This document shows, piece by piece, positions 22,735 through 32,769 of a stretch of DNA of 64,000 nucleotides (positions within the stretch are counted from its first letter, which is position 1; every line of letters begins with the position of its first letter). The position numbers and the translations under genes are program-made. The notes under the pieces were generated by a model. That model made no database searches and was not told the origin of the DNA. It was given only the letters and a program-made list of their open reading frames with translations. This DNA comes from Panaeolus papilionaceus (Eukaryota > Basidiomycota > Agaricomycetes > Agaricales). The stretch is taken from positions 1,099,880 through 1,163,879 of the forward strand of contig JADNRZ010000017.1 in the NCBI GenBank assembly GCA_015501605.1, read 5' to 3'.

Positions 22735-25700
22735 AAACATATGAATTTGTTACTGGACCGTATGCAAACTGTGTATGATCTTTTGTTCATCCAAGAGCCC
22801 CCGTGGCGTGTGATTCGCACAGCGCCGTCCACCTCTAACAAGGAGGGCGACGATGTGGAAGGACCTCCGGTCCACCCCAACTGGCTGCTCTTCGCTGACG
22901 CGAAGAGCGCCGACGGTCAACCCCCCCGTGTGATAATGTACGTGGCGCGCAGCCTCGTGCGATATCGCCCTGCACTCCGTCCAGATATCGTTAAACACCG
23001 TGACATCCAGCTACTCTCGCTCTTTGGGGAGCGAGAAGTATTTAACTTCCTCAATGTCTACTCCGACAGTGGCGGAAGCGCTACGCGCTTCCTCCACGAC
23101 CATCTCGATGATCTCCCCCCACTTGTGTATATGGGGGGAGACTTCAATTGTCGCTCTCACGTCTGGGATCCAGACGTCGAGGGGCACAACTCCCGCGCTG
23201 TCCGGATCCAGGAAATCGCGGCTGAAACGGGGTTGCTGTGGGCGGAACCGGTTAATCCGGGACCCACCCACATCCCCTTTCAGGCAGATCTTTCGCCTAC
23301 GGTGATCGATCTTGTCTTTCTCAAGGCAGAGTTCTCTCTGTCCCACGCGCCGAAGCGCGACAGGTCCTGGCAGGGTGTCAGTGATCACATCCCCCTGGGA
23401 TGCACTCTCCCTTGCTCGGAGGAGCCTTCGGCTCCTCCTCGCAAGTCTATCAAGCCTAACTCGGACACGGAAAAGGCTTTCTTATCCGCGCTTCGCGCGG
23501 GGCTACAAGGCCTCGTCGGACGCGAGTTTGCACGTACTCCTGAGGGGGTGGAGGGCATGGCTTCGGCTATTGCTCTCTGCTTCCAAGAGGCATGGGACCA
23601 CCATGCCACGGAGAAGAAAGTCGTCAAGCGATCAAAAGCTTGGTGGAACGACGAATGCGCGACTGCCCTTTCTGCCTTCCGGGCCACCCGGGGGAGGGAG
23701 GAATGGCGGGCCTTTTCGATGCTGAAATCGAGAAAATCGCAGAAACCAACAAGCGCCCCTGGGACCTAATGAATTGGGTCCAGAAGCGCAAGTTACCGCC
23801 GTCGGAGGCTATCCAGTATCGCGGGCAACCGTGTCATACTGTTGACTCGCTGTGGGAAGGACTCCACGGCACTTACAATTCAGCCACAGATCGGGAGTAT
23901 GACCTCTCGATCTTGGACGAGCTTCCTTCTCTGCAGGAGAGGGAATGGGAGGTTTTCTCCGGACAGGAGTTGCGCGAAGCCCTAGTAGCGTGCTCCGGTC
24001 TCTCTGCGCCCGGCCCCGACCACATCACGTGGCGGTACCTGAAGAGGGTCATCAACGCCGATGGCGTCGAGACCCTCTTCGTACAGCTGGCCAACGCCTG
24101 CCTAACGGCAGGCTATTGGCCCAGCCATTTCAAAGACTCAACCTCGGTTATCATTCCGAAACCAGGGAAGGCGTCGTACTCTACTCCGAAGTCGTTCAGG
24201 CCAATTGTGCTCCTGAATACTCTCGGTAAAGTCATTGAGAAACTCATCTCGACCCGCATCCAGTTTGAAAGCATCAAACTGGATATATTCCATCCGTGTC
24301 AACTGGGGGGCGTGAAACAGCGCTCAACAGAGGACGCGGGCCTCATCCTCACCCACATGGTCCGCGCGGGCTGGGCGAAGGGTCTGGTAACCAGTGTGGT
24401 GGCATTTGACATCGCGCAGTTCTTCCCGTCACTGAACCACGACGTTCTGATGGCTATACTGGCCAAGCAGGGTTTCCCTGCTAAGGTCCGGAGGTTTTTC
24501 GCCTCATATCTTGTAGGACGTTCCACGCGCTATAGCTGGGACACCTTCACCTCAGAACCAATGCCCGCTGATGTGGGTGTGGGACAGGGCTCCGCCCTGT
24601 CCCCGGTTTTATCTGCTCTTTATATAGCTCCGATCATGAAGATCTTCGAGGCGCGCGCCCTAGCAGGCGCGCTGTCTTGCTACTTGTTGTCGTTTGTCGA
24701 CGATGGTACTCTCATTTGCCAGGCCAAGAAATTGACCGACAATATTGCCGCCCTTCGGGCGGCGTACTCTATTATCTTCACCTTGTTCACTGCTCTGGCC
24801 CTTGTGTTGGAGCACGACAAGTCTGAACTGTTCCACTTCTCGCGAAGACGAGATGGTGTCAATCCCCCCATTGACTTGGGGTACGCGCCCTATACGGGCG
24901 CTACGCCGTTGAAGCCCAAACCCATTTGGAGATACTTGGGCTTCTACTTCGATCGCGGGCTCACCTTCAGGGAGCACGTACGCTACTACACCACAAAAGC
25001 ACTCACCACGGTCAAGGCCATGGGGATGCTTGGCAACTCTCTCCGTGGACTTTCCCCGGTCCAACGTCGGCTTTTGTATCGCACGTGCGTTCTTCCGATC
25101 GCAACGTACGGGCACAGGCTTTGGTTCTTCAGGGGTTCCCGCAACAAGGAACTTCTGAAAATGTTTAACGGGATGCAGCGTAAGGCTGCCCTATGGATTA
25201 CGGGTGCGTTTAAGACCACCCCCGTAGGTGGAGCGGAGGCCCTGGCGGGCCTCCTTCCAATCCCTCTACTCCTTCGTCGTCTGACTGACCGCTCCACCTG
25301 GCGCGTCGGGACGCTCGCGTCCAGTCACCCCCTTCGGGGGTTCCTGGACGAACGGAACTTGCATGCAGCTCCGCTGCATGCGAGTTCCTTTGCCCACATG
25401 TCCGAGTCCGAAAGGGCGAAGACCTCTGGGGCCGTTATGGAGATCATCTCTCGTCTCCCCCAACTGACTGAGCCCATCGAGCTTCTGCCCGATGAGTCCA
25501 GACCTGGCAACCGACTCACTGAACGCTTCCCTCACCAGGTTGACGTCAATGAGACACTCCCGCCCCCGCCCACTCCCCCGCCTGACGGCGGGGAGTGGCC
25601 GTCGAGGGCGGATCAGCTGGTCCAGCTTATGGCTGAGGCTGCTGATACACCCGGTTCGTTCGTGGCAGCTGGCGATGCGTCGGTGCCACGATATGACCAC

Positions 25701-26579
25701 TTCCAGGCCGCAGTGAGTGCACTTGTGTATGCTGTGGACCCAGTGGAAGGACGTGAGCCATCGGTCAATGACCCATGGCGCACCCGCCGCCCGGCGGGAC
25801 GCTCTACTTCCGTCTCGGCGGAACTCGCTGCTATACGGCTCGCCTTGTGCAAGGCTATCACCTTCCCAAGATGCGAGCGCATGTATGTATTCTCGGATTG
25901 CATGCCTGCTATCAGGCTGGCAACCGACTGTACGGAGCATGGTGGTCAGGAACATAGCCTGGCCATCGTGCGCGCTCTTGCCGCTTGGCTGCCTGCGGCA
26001 GCCAACCGGCACGTACTCTTTGTACACGTCCCCTCCCAGCTCCGCTGGGGTCCACAGGGGACCGCTCATGAGATGGTCACATCTTTACCCGGTGTTCGTG
26101 TGGGGGCACGCCCCCTCACGACGCTAGATTGGCTCCGCGATTTCGCAGATCGCGAGGCATTACACCTATGGGAAGCAAAGTTCTCAGACGTCTCATACAG
26201 AGGCAGGCACTTCATGCCCCTCCATGACAAGCACGACCGTCTCCTCAAGTCCACCACGAAGAAGGGTGGGTCTTGGTTATCCGCGTTCGAGGCCGGACCA
26301 CCGTCCTTGACCGCACGCGCAGTTCGCTGTATTACGGGCCACGCTCCCATCGGTGAATACTATCACCGTATGCAATTCAACCTTCCCGCTCCTCGGTGCA
26401 CCTGCGGGCGCTTCGGGACGCGCTCTCATATCTTGTGCTCCTGTCGGAAGTACAAGCACTATCGCGGGCACCCATGGGATACATGGGAGCTCTACAAATA
26501 TTTGAACGCGAACCCGCTCGCGTTCTCCTTTGCCGCGATACGCCCTTCCCGCCCTCGGGAGGAGGAGGGCGTCGGATAA
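22735..26579 (+). pseudogene. LINE ORF2, copy D (5'-truncated, one frameshift)
   Basis: The frame covers 22735 to about 23710 (endonuclease: QEPPW, GGDFNCRSHVWDP, SDHIPLG), then shifts because of a 34-nt deletion, and stays open to TAA 26577-26579. RT: LIPKPGK-like region, SFRPIVLLNTLGK, VVAFDIAQFFPS, GVGQGSALSPVLSALY and FVDDGT near 24692. RNase H: acidic residues in VAAGDAS, SAELAA and FSDCMPA; the final block HVPSQLRWGPQGTAHE departs from the usual HxGxxGNExAD. A Cys/His cluster (CTCGRFGTRSHILCSC) ends the protein. Confidence 0.9.
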
Positions 26580-27126
26580 AGACCTGAAGTGGGGTGGTTG
26601 TTGGGGTCCCGAACATTCAGGTGGCCGAGACGATGGCCTGTCCCCCAAGCGGTCCTTAATTGGATGCCAGCGACGGGGCCCTTGCGTGCTGGAAGCTTCG
26701 GCGCTACAACCAGTGGTTGGGGAGCGTACTTCGGTGCGTATGCGGGTTGGAGTTTAGCCGCCTGGTGCCCGTCCATGGGCAACCAAGGGCTTTGCGTAGT
26801 AGGCGCCCCTTCGGGGCACCACCACTTCTGTTCGACAACCAGGTCGAGGGCGTTAACCTGACGACGCTTGGTTGATCACTTTGGACTGCCGCCTTCTTCG
26901 GAGGGATAGGCTTATTTGCCGCGCAATCGGCTTTGATATCTTGCCCCACGTTCTTTGCTCGCGCTTCGCGCTCGCCGTAGATTAGTCTGCCGTGGTATAT
27001 ACCCAACTTAATTGGGGAGTGGTCATCCTGGTAGTTAGCTACTCGTTTGTATTTACTATGATCCGACCGGACTGCCAGCCGCGCACCGGTATATAAATTG
27101 TTGAACCAAAAAAAAAAAAAAAAAAA
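22735..27126 (+). mobile_element. LINE copy D, 5'-truncated, best-preserved ORF2
   Basis: Begins about 20 codons into ORF2 (ACATATGAATTTGTTACTGG, as at 15900 in copy C) and runs to 19 A at 27108-27126. No target-site duplication is clear; about 19 nt of LINE2 appear lost at the junction. Apart from one shared 34-nt deletion the coding region is open. Confidence 0.9.
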
Positions 27127-27907
27127 CGAGCTGTCATGATTATGGAGATCATGGCCAAGATGGGGGCTGTGCTGGTCTGAACCGGTTAATCTGGGCCCGA
27201 CGCATGTGCCCTTTCAGGCAGATCTTTCACCCATGGTGATCAATCTTGTCTTTCTCAAGGTGGAACACCTGTGGTCCAACACGCTGAAGCATGACAGATC
27301 CTGGCAAGGTGTCAGTGATCACATCCCTCTGGGATGCTCTCTCCCTTGCCCGGAGGAGCCTTTGGCTCCTCCTCGCAAGTCAATCAAGCCCAATTCGGAC
27401 ACGGAGAAGGCTTTCTTATCTGCGCTCCGTGCAGGGCTTCAAGGCCTTGTGGGATGCGACTTTTCACATACTCCTGAGGGGGTGGAGGACATGGCTTCAG
27501 CTATTGCCCTTTGCTTCCAAGAAGCATGGGACTCCCATGCCAGGAGAAGAAAATCACCAAACGCTCTAAGGTGTGGTGGAATGATGATTGCGCGACTGCC
27601 CTTGCTGCATTCCAGTCCAACCAGGAGAAGGATGAGTGGCAGGCCCTCTGCTCCACTGTCCGCAGTGCGAAGAGGGAGTTGTTTGATGTGGAAATCGAGA
27701 AGATCGCAGAAACCAACAAGCGCCCATGGGACCTGATGAATTGGGTACAGAAGTGCAAGTTGCCTCCTTCAGAGGCAATGATGCCCTTGTCGTGTGCTCT
27801 GGGCTCTCTGCGCCTGGTCCCGACCATGTGACATGGCAGTACCTCAAAAGGGTAATCGACACCAATGGCGTTGAGTCACTCTTTGTTCAACTGGCCAACG
27901 CCTGCCT
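27127..27907 (+). pseudogene. LINE2 ORF2: endonuclease end and EN-RT linker
   Basis: Collinear with 23195-24105 of copy D. Frames include RPLSPMVINLVFLK-like and MNWVQKCKLPPSEA segments. Unlike C and D it retains linker bases (WQALCSTVRSAKRELFDVE), so the 34-nt deletion is not ancestral. A gap removes about 150 nt after PPSEA. It ends at the duplication before LINE3. Confidence 0.8.
27893..27907. repeat. Target-site duplication of LINE3, left
   Basis: GGCCAACGCCTGCCT, repeated at 28930-28944 after the poly(A); both lie in LINE2 RT sequence. Confidence 0.9.
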
Positions 27908-28929
27908 GGTCAGGTGCATGCCCTGGCCAACTGTCGTCTGCTAGCTGAGTGGTTCTCCAGGAGCGAAGACCACTTGCTCACCTTTGTCCATGTGCCGTCG
28001 ACAATTCGTTGGGCACCCCACTACAAAGCTCACTGCATGGCACGTCAGCTCACTGTCTCTGTTGGTCGCAAAGTCAACACTACCCTCTCCTGGCTTCGTT
28101 GCGAGGCTGATGCTAGGTGCGAAGGGGCATGGACTCGTCAGTTCATGGCTCCACAAGTGCGAGGGCATCACTTCTTGGTGCTCAAGTCCCTCAAGGACAT
28201 CGAAATCACTCCAACCGCTGCAAAGTCCGGCCAATGGATCCCTCGAATCGACGAGTCCCCTACATTAACGGCTCGTGCTGTGCGTTGCATCACCAACCAC
28301 GCTCCGATGGGCTCATATTATGTGCGCTTCAAACCTCTAGAACCCACAGCCTGCCCCTGCAGCTCACCACGCATGGACCGACTCCACATTCTTGCCCGTT
28401 GTCGCTTGTTCAAAGGCAAATCTGTTCCATCAACTCTTGTTGGGTTGGTGCGCTTCCTCAAGGATAACCCTGCCGCGTTCTCCTTCACCAGGCCTCGCAA
28501 TCGCGCTGGGTATGGCTGAGTGGATGGAGGGGGTTGGGTTATCATCCTTCAGTGCTTCCCAAGACCGTGCTTCGGCATGTGCGCTAGTAAGTTGTTCTGG
28601 ATGTAGATGTTTACTGTGATTCAACACATACGTCTTTGGCAGGCACCCTTCTCTCTTCGGTTTTTTCTTCCACCACTCCTCTGCACTGCCGCTTCGCGGC
28701 ACTGCCCCTGTCCTGGATTTAGGCAAGCTATGCTTCATAACCATCGCCCTTAGGTCCCCTTCTGAGCTTGGGGCAGCTCTTAAGCCCCCTTCATCTCTTG
28801 ATACGATTGGAGTATTTAGTAGGAGTTGGTGTATATGTAGTTTATCTCATGTATATTAGCAATGATCACGACCGGACTGCTAACGAGCCCTGGTATATAA
28901 ATTGTTGATTTAAAAAAAAAAAAAAAAAA
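27908..28929 (+). mobile_element. LINE3, 5'-truncated, third LINE type
   Basis: About 1.0 kb between 15-bp duplications with an 18-A tail (28912-28929). Only the ORF2 C-terminus and 3' UTR were copied. The protein is clearly diverged from both A-D and LINE2, but the last 40 bases before the tail resemble theirs (GACCGGACTGC, GGTATATAAATTGTTGA). Confidence 0.9.
27914..28519 (+). CDS. LINE3 ORF2 C-terminal fragment
   Basis: 201 aa open, no own start expected since the element is 5'-truncated. Contains the end of an RNase H-like domain (FVHVPSTIRWAPHYKAH), a linker, then AVRCITNHAPMGSYYVRF and a Cys/His cluster (CPCSSPRMDRLHILARC) equal in position to that of the A-D family. It ends in TGA before a 390-nt 3' UTR. 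Confidence 0.8.
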   Translation: MHALANCRLLAEWFSRSEDHLLTFVHVPSTIRWAPHYKAHCMARQLTVSVGRKVNTTLSWLRCEADARCEGAWTRQFMAPQVRGHHFLVLKSLKDIEITPTAAKSGQWIPRIDESPTLTARAVRCITNHAPMGSYYVRFKPLEPTACPCSSPRMDRLHILARCRLFKGKSVPSTLVGLVRFLKDNPAAFSFTRPRNRAGYG

Positions 28930-28944
28930 GGCCAACGCCTGCCT
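28930..28944. repeat. Target-site duplication of LINE3, right
   Basis: Exact copy of 27893-27907. Confidence 0.9.
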
Positions 28945-30676
28945 AATGGCAGGCTATTGGCCTAGTCACTTTAAGGACTCCACCTTGGTGATCATTCCGA
29001 AACTGGGGAAGCTGTCTTACTCTACACCCAAGTTGTTCAGGCCCATTGTGCTCCTGAACACACTTGGTAAACTTATCAAGAAACTCATCTCGACCTGCAT
29101 TCAGTTTGAAGGCATCAAACTGGATATATTCCATCTGTGTCAACTGGGAGGCGTTAAACAGCACTTGACAGAGGATGCGGGCCTCATCCTTACGCACATG
29201 GTCCGATCAGGCTGGGTGAAGGGTTTGGTTACCAGCATGGTGACATTTGACATTGCGCAGTTCTTCCCATCACTAAACCACACAGTTTTGGTGGCTATAC
29301 TGGAGAAGCAGGGTTTCCCTGTTAAAGTCCGGAGGTTCTTTGCCTTGTACCTTGTTGGTCGTTCCACTTGCTACATGTGGAACACCTTTGTATCCGACCT
29401 GATGCCCACAGACATGGGTGTGGGACAGGGCTCTGCCCTGTCCCTGGTTCTATCTGCCCTTTATATCGCTCCAGTTATGAAGATATTTGAGATGCACGCC
29501 CTTCAGGGCACACTGTCTACATACCTGCTGTCATTTGTTGACAATGGCACCCTCATCAGCCAGGCTAAGAAACTGGCTGATAACATTATATTCACTCTGT
29601 TTACTGCCCTGGCCTTGGTGCTGGAGCATGATAAGTCAGAATTATTCCATTTTACACGTAGGCAGGATGGGATCAACCCCCCCATTGACCTGGGGTATGT
29701 GCCCTATACAGGTGCCACACCTTTGAAACCCAAGCCTATCTGGAGGTACTTGGGTTTCTACTTCGACTGCAGGCTCATGTTCAGGGAGCACGTGCGGTAT
29801 TATACCACTAAGGCGCTCACAACTGTCAAGTCTATGAGCATGCTTGGCAATTCGCTCTGGGGCTTGTCCCCAGTTCAGCACAGGCTGCTGTACCATACTA
29901 GTGTGCTTCCTATAGCCACCTACAGGCACTGGCTGTGGTTCTATAGAGGGGCTTGAAACAAAGAGCTTCTCAAGATGTTTAACAGGATGCAGCACAAGGC
30001 GTGCATGTCTGAAACCAAAAGGCAGAAGACCACTGGTGCTGTCATGGAGATCATTTCCAGACTCCCCCAACTGTCTGAACCCATTGAGCTCTTGCCCAAT
30101 GAGTCCAGGCCAGGTAACCAACTTGTTGAACACTTTCCATTCCAAGTGGATGTCAACGAGACCCTCCCGCCTCCCCCCACACCACTGCCTAACAGTGGCA
30201 AGTGGCCGACAAGAGTGGAGCAGTTAGCTGAGCTTATGGCTGAGATAATTGCTACTCCCAGTTCATTCATGGCTTCCTGCAATGCAGCAGTTCCACGATA
30301 CGACCACTTCCAGGCAGCGGTCGCAGTGTTAGTGTATGCTGCGAACCCCCTGGAAACACATAACCCAAGGACCAACTGTGTGTCACATGAGCCATCGGCT
30401 GAAGAACTGTGGCTTGCTCGCATCCCGTCAGGCAGGGCTACTTCTGTTGATGCAGAACTCTTTGCAATCTGTCTTGCGCTATGCAAGGCTATCACCTTCC
30501 CCAGATGTGAACAGTTTACCTCTTTTCTGACTGCATGCCTGCTATCAGGCTTGTGTTGGATTGCACTGAACATGGTGGCCAGGAACACAGCCTGGCCATT
30601 GTACGTGCCCTAGCTGCTTGGCTCCTGCAGGGAGCCAACTGGCAAGTACTCTTTGTACACACCCCCTCCCAGCTTC
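28945..30676 (+). pseudogene. LINE2 ORF2: RT and RNase H
   Basis: RT is open for over 330 codons (28946-29956), with FDIAQFFPSLNH and GVGQGSALSLVLSALY. The catalytic FxDD motif reads FVDNG, so the second catalytic Asp is Asn. TGA at 29954-29956 stands where the relative has a sense codon. A deletion then joins QHKA to CMSETKRQ. The RNase H part (29975-30613) has lost the cysteine-containing acidic motif frame. The 3' end is cut at MITE B1. Confidence 0.85.
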
Positions 30677-31677
30677 CAGTACTTCACACTAACACCAGCC
30701 TTTCAGCCGAGCCTCAGCTGAGTATCGGCTCATCAGCTGAGTCTCAGCTGAGTCTCAGCTCAACCTCAGTTTAGTAACATATTTTGAAAAGAAATGCTTT
30801 TTATCAGCTGAGTATTAGACACTGGTTGTTATAACTGTTGCATTTTCTCATCATATACATCTACTCTCACCTCCCATGTACTTGACAATACTTGTGACAG
30901 TGACATGTCACATCATACACTAGTCTATATTATCACATATTACATCCTTAGATATAACTGTAATTTCTTTAGTCTATAGTATTTGTGACAATCAGTGTGA
31001 CAGTGACTGAATGTCACATAGGTATTTCAAAAATATGTGGATGTGACCTAATGTTTGTCACATGTCATGTAGTCACAGCAGTTTGTTTTGGCTTAAATCA
31101 GATTTGAATTATGACATGTCACACATCTAGCTAAATTAGGAAGCATTGTATTAGTAATTTAGTAATTGTATACCTGGGGATTGCTGATAGATTTCCCAAT
31201 ATTACTAATTCTCTTGGCAAATATGTCACAATATGTTATCTAATATGTCACAACAAAGCCACCAAACAAGCCATGCAGGCATGACAAACTGTATTATGTA
31301 ATAATATAGATAGAAAACTGCAAAGAACAATAACACAACCAATACATATAGATTATGAGCTGATATTCAGCTGATCATCAGCTGAGCCTCAGCTGAGCCT
31401 CAGTTCTGTGAACCAATAATACTCGGCTGAAAGAACTGAAACTACTAGCTGAGGCCTCAGCTGAGTATCAGTTCAACCTCAGCCGAACCTCAGCCAATCC
31501 TCAGTTGAGCCTCAGCTCATTAGTTTATAAAGCTAATCACTAAACTATAAGATAAGCAAAAATATTAATTTATGAACTGATGATCAGCTGACAAACCAAT
31601 ACTCAGCTGATACTCAGCTGATGAACTGATCATCAGCCAAGCCTCAGCTGAAAAGTTTGGGTTAGTGTAAAGTCCTC
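30677..31677. mobile_element. MITE B1 (hAT-like termini, TCAGCTGA arrays)
   Basis: Left end CAGTACTTCACACTAAC and right end (inverted) GAGGACTTTACACTAAC form imperfect terminal repeats. Many TCAGCTGA-type motifs (TCAGCTGAG, CAGCCGAGCC) lie at 30700-30775 and 31365-31660. The middle is AT-rich with repeated TGTCAC/GTGACA. No ORF. Left flank is LINE2 and right flank gypsy-3, so no 8-bp duplication can be seen; two copies probably recombined. Confidence 0.75.
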
Positions 31678-32755
31678 GTTCTCTGGACCATCTGGAGGAG
31701 ATCCTCAACCCGAAGACAATGACGAGGAACCAGGAGACCCTGACCCTTCTGGTAACTCTGGCCCCAATAACGGCCCACAAGGCAACCCAGCTGCAGAAGT
31801 GTTCAAAAGTGCCATGAAGAAAGAAGTCAACCTTGGTGCACCTGAGAAGTTCACAGGAGATTGCACCAAAACCAAACATTTCATCACTGAATGCCAATCC
31901 TATCTCCACATCAATCAACACATTTACAACAATGATGATCTAAAGATCGCCTTCATCTTGTCATACTTTGCTGAAGGACCAAAGGGAGATAGAGAAGCAA
32001 TGGATTGGAAACACTGCTTCCTTGCTGGAAAGTTTGACGAAGCCCAAAGAAACAGGACCACAGTCTCCTATGGAAGGTTCAACAACTTCCTTCAAAAATT
32101 CACTGAAGACTTCACCCCGCGACTCAGACATGACCATGCAAGGAAAGACCTCAAGAACATCCAACAGGAAGGGAATGTTGAATCACACAACACTGCCTTC
32201 AAGAACCTCATGATCACTGCAGGCTATGCCTTCCCTCACACTGACCCTGACAATAACCTCAATCTGATGGAAGACCTGCTGATCAGAATCTATCAAGATT
32301 CTCTTAAGAAACTGATCTTGGACAGAATTCACAACAATGGATACAACCCCTACATCCTGAAGGAGTGGATGGACTGAGCAGCTGAAGTGGATGCCCATTG
32401 GATGGAATCTTTCCCTTTCCCATTTGACAAGAAACCAGCCAAATGCTTCACCTCTAACCAGATGGGGTTCAGATTCGCCAATTCCAAGCAAATCAATCTC
32501 ACCGAAGTTGAGCATGCAGACCACATGAAGAACGGCACCTGCTTCTGCTGTCACCAACCAGGTCATATCTCCAAGTTTTGTTCCAATCATGATTTCAAGA
32601 AGACAAACCAGAACCAGAATACCAACAACTGCAATATTGCCCTGACTAGGAACCTGAAGGATTTTGCCAAATACATCTGCACCTTCTATCACAATTTGAA
32701 CAAAGAACAACGCACCGAATTCACCTCCAAAATGCAAGAGCAGGATTTTGCCTAA
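31678..32755 (+). pseudogene. gypsy-3 gag
   Basis: Acidic Pro/Gly-rich start (PQPEDNDEEPGDPDPSG), a gag body (VNLGAPEKFTGDCTKTKHF, FTPRLRHDHARKDLKN), one TGA at 32375-32377 in an otherwise open frame, then a CCHC knuckle (CFCCHQPGHISKFC, about 32540-32580) and TAA at 32753-32755. The true start is missing. Confidence 0.8.
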
Positions 32756-32769
32756 AGGGTTTCGCCTCA

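Larger units (their letters stand above)
22692..30676 (+). mobile_element. LINE2: old LINE interrupted by LINE D and LINE3
   Basis: Three collinear plus-strand pieces (22692-22734, 27127-27907, 28930-30676) follow ORF2 of one diverged relative of the A-D family, in order from endonuclease to RNase H. LINE D sits in the first gap and LINE3, with a clear 15-bp duplication, in the second. The pieces are CpG-poor compared with A-D: most differences are CG to TG or CA. The 3' end is lost where MITE B1 begins. Confidence 0.8.

Noticed and set aside
31365..31660. Repeat array resembling a CRISPR (TCAGCTGA units)
   Set aside because: Units are short palindromes with irregular spacing, mirrored at the other end of the MITE; no spacers, no cas genes, eukaryotic context.
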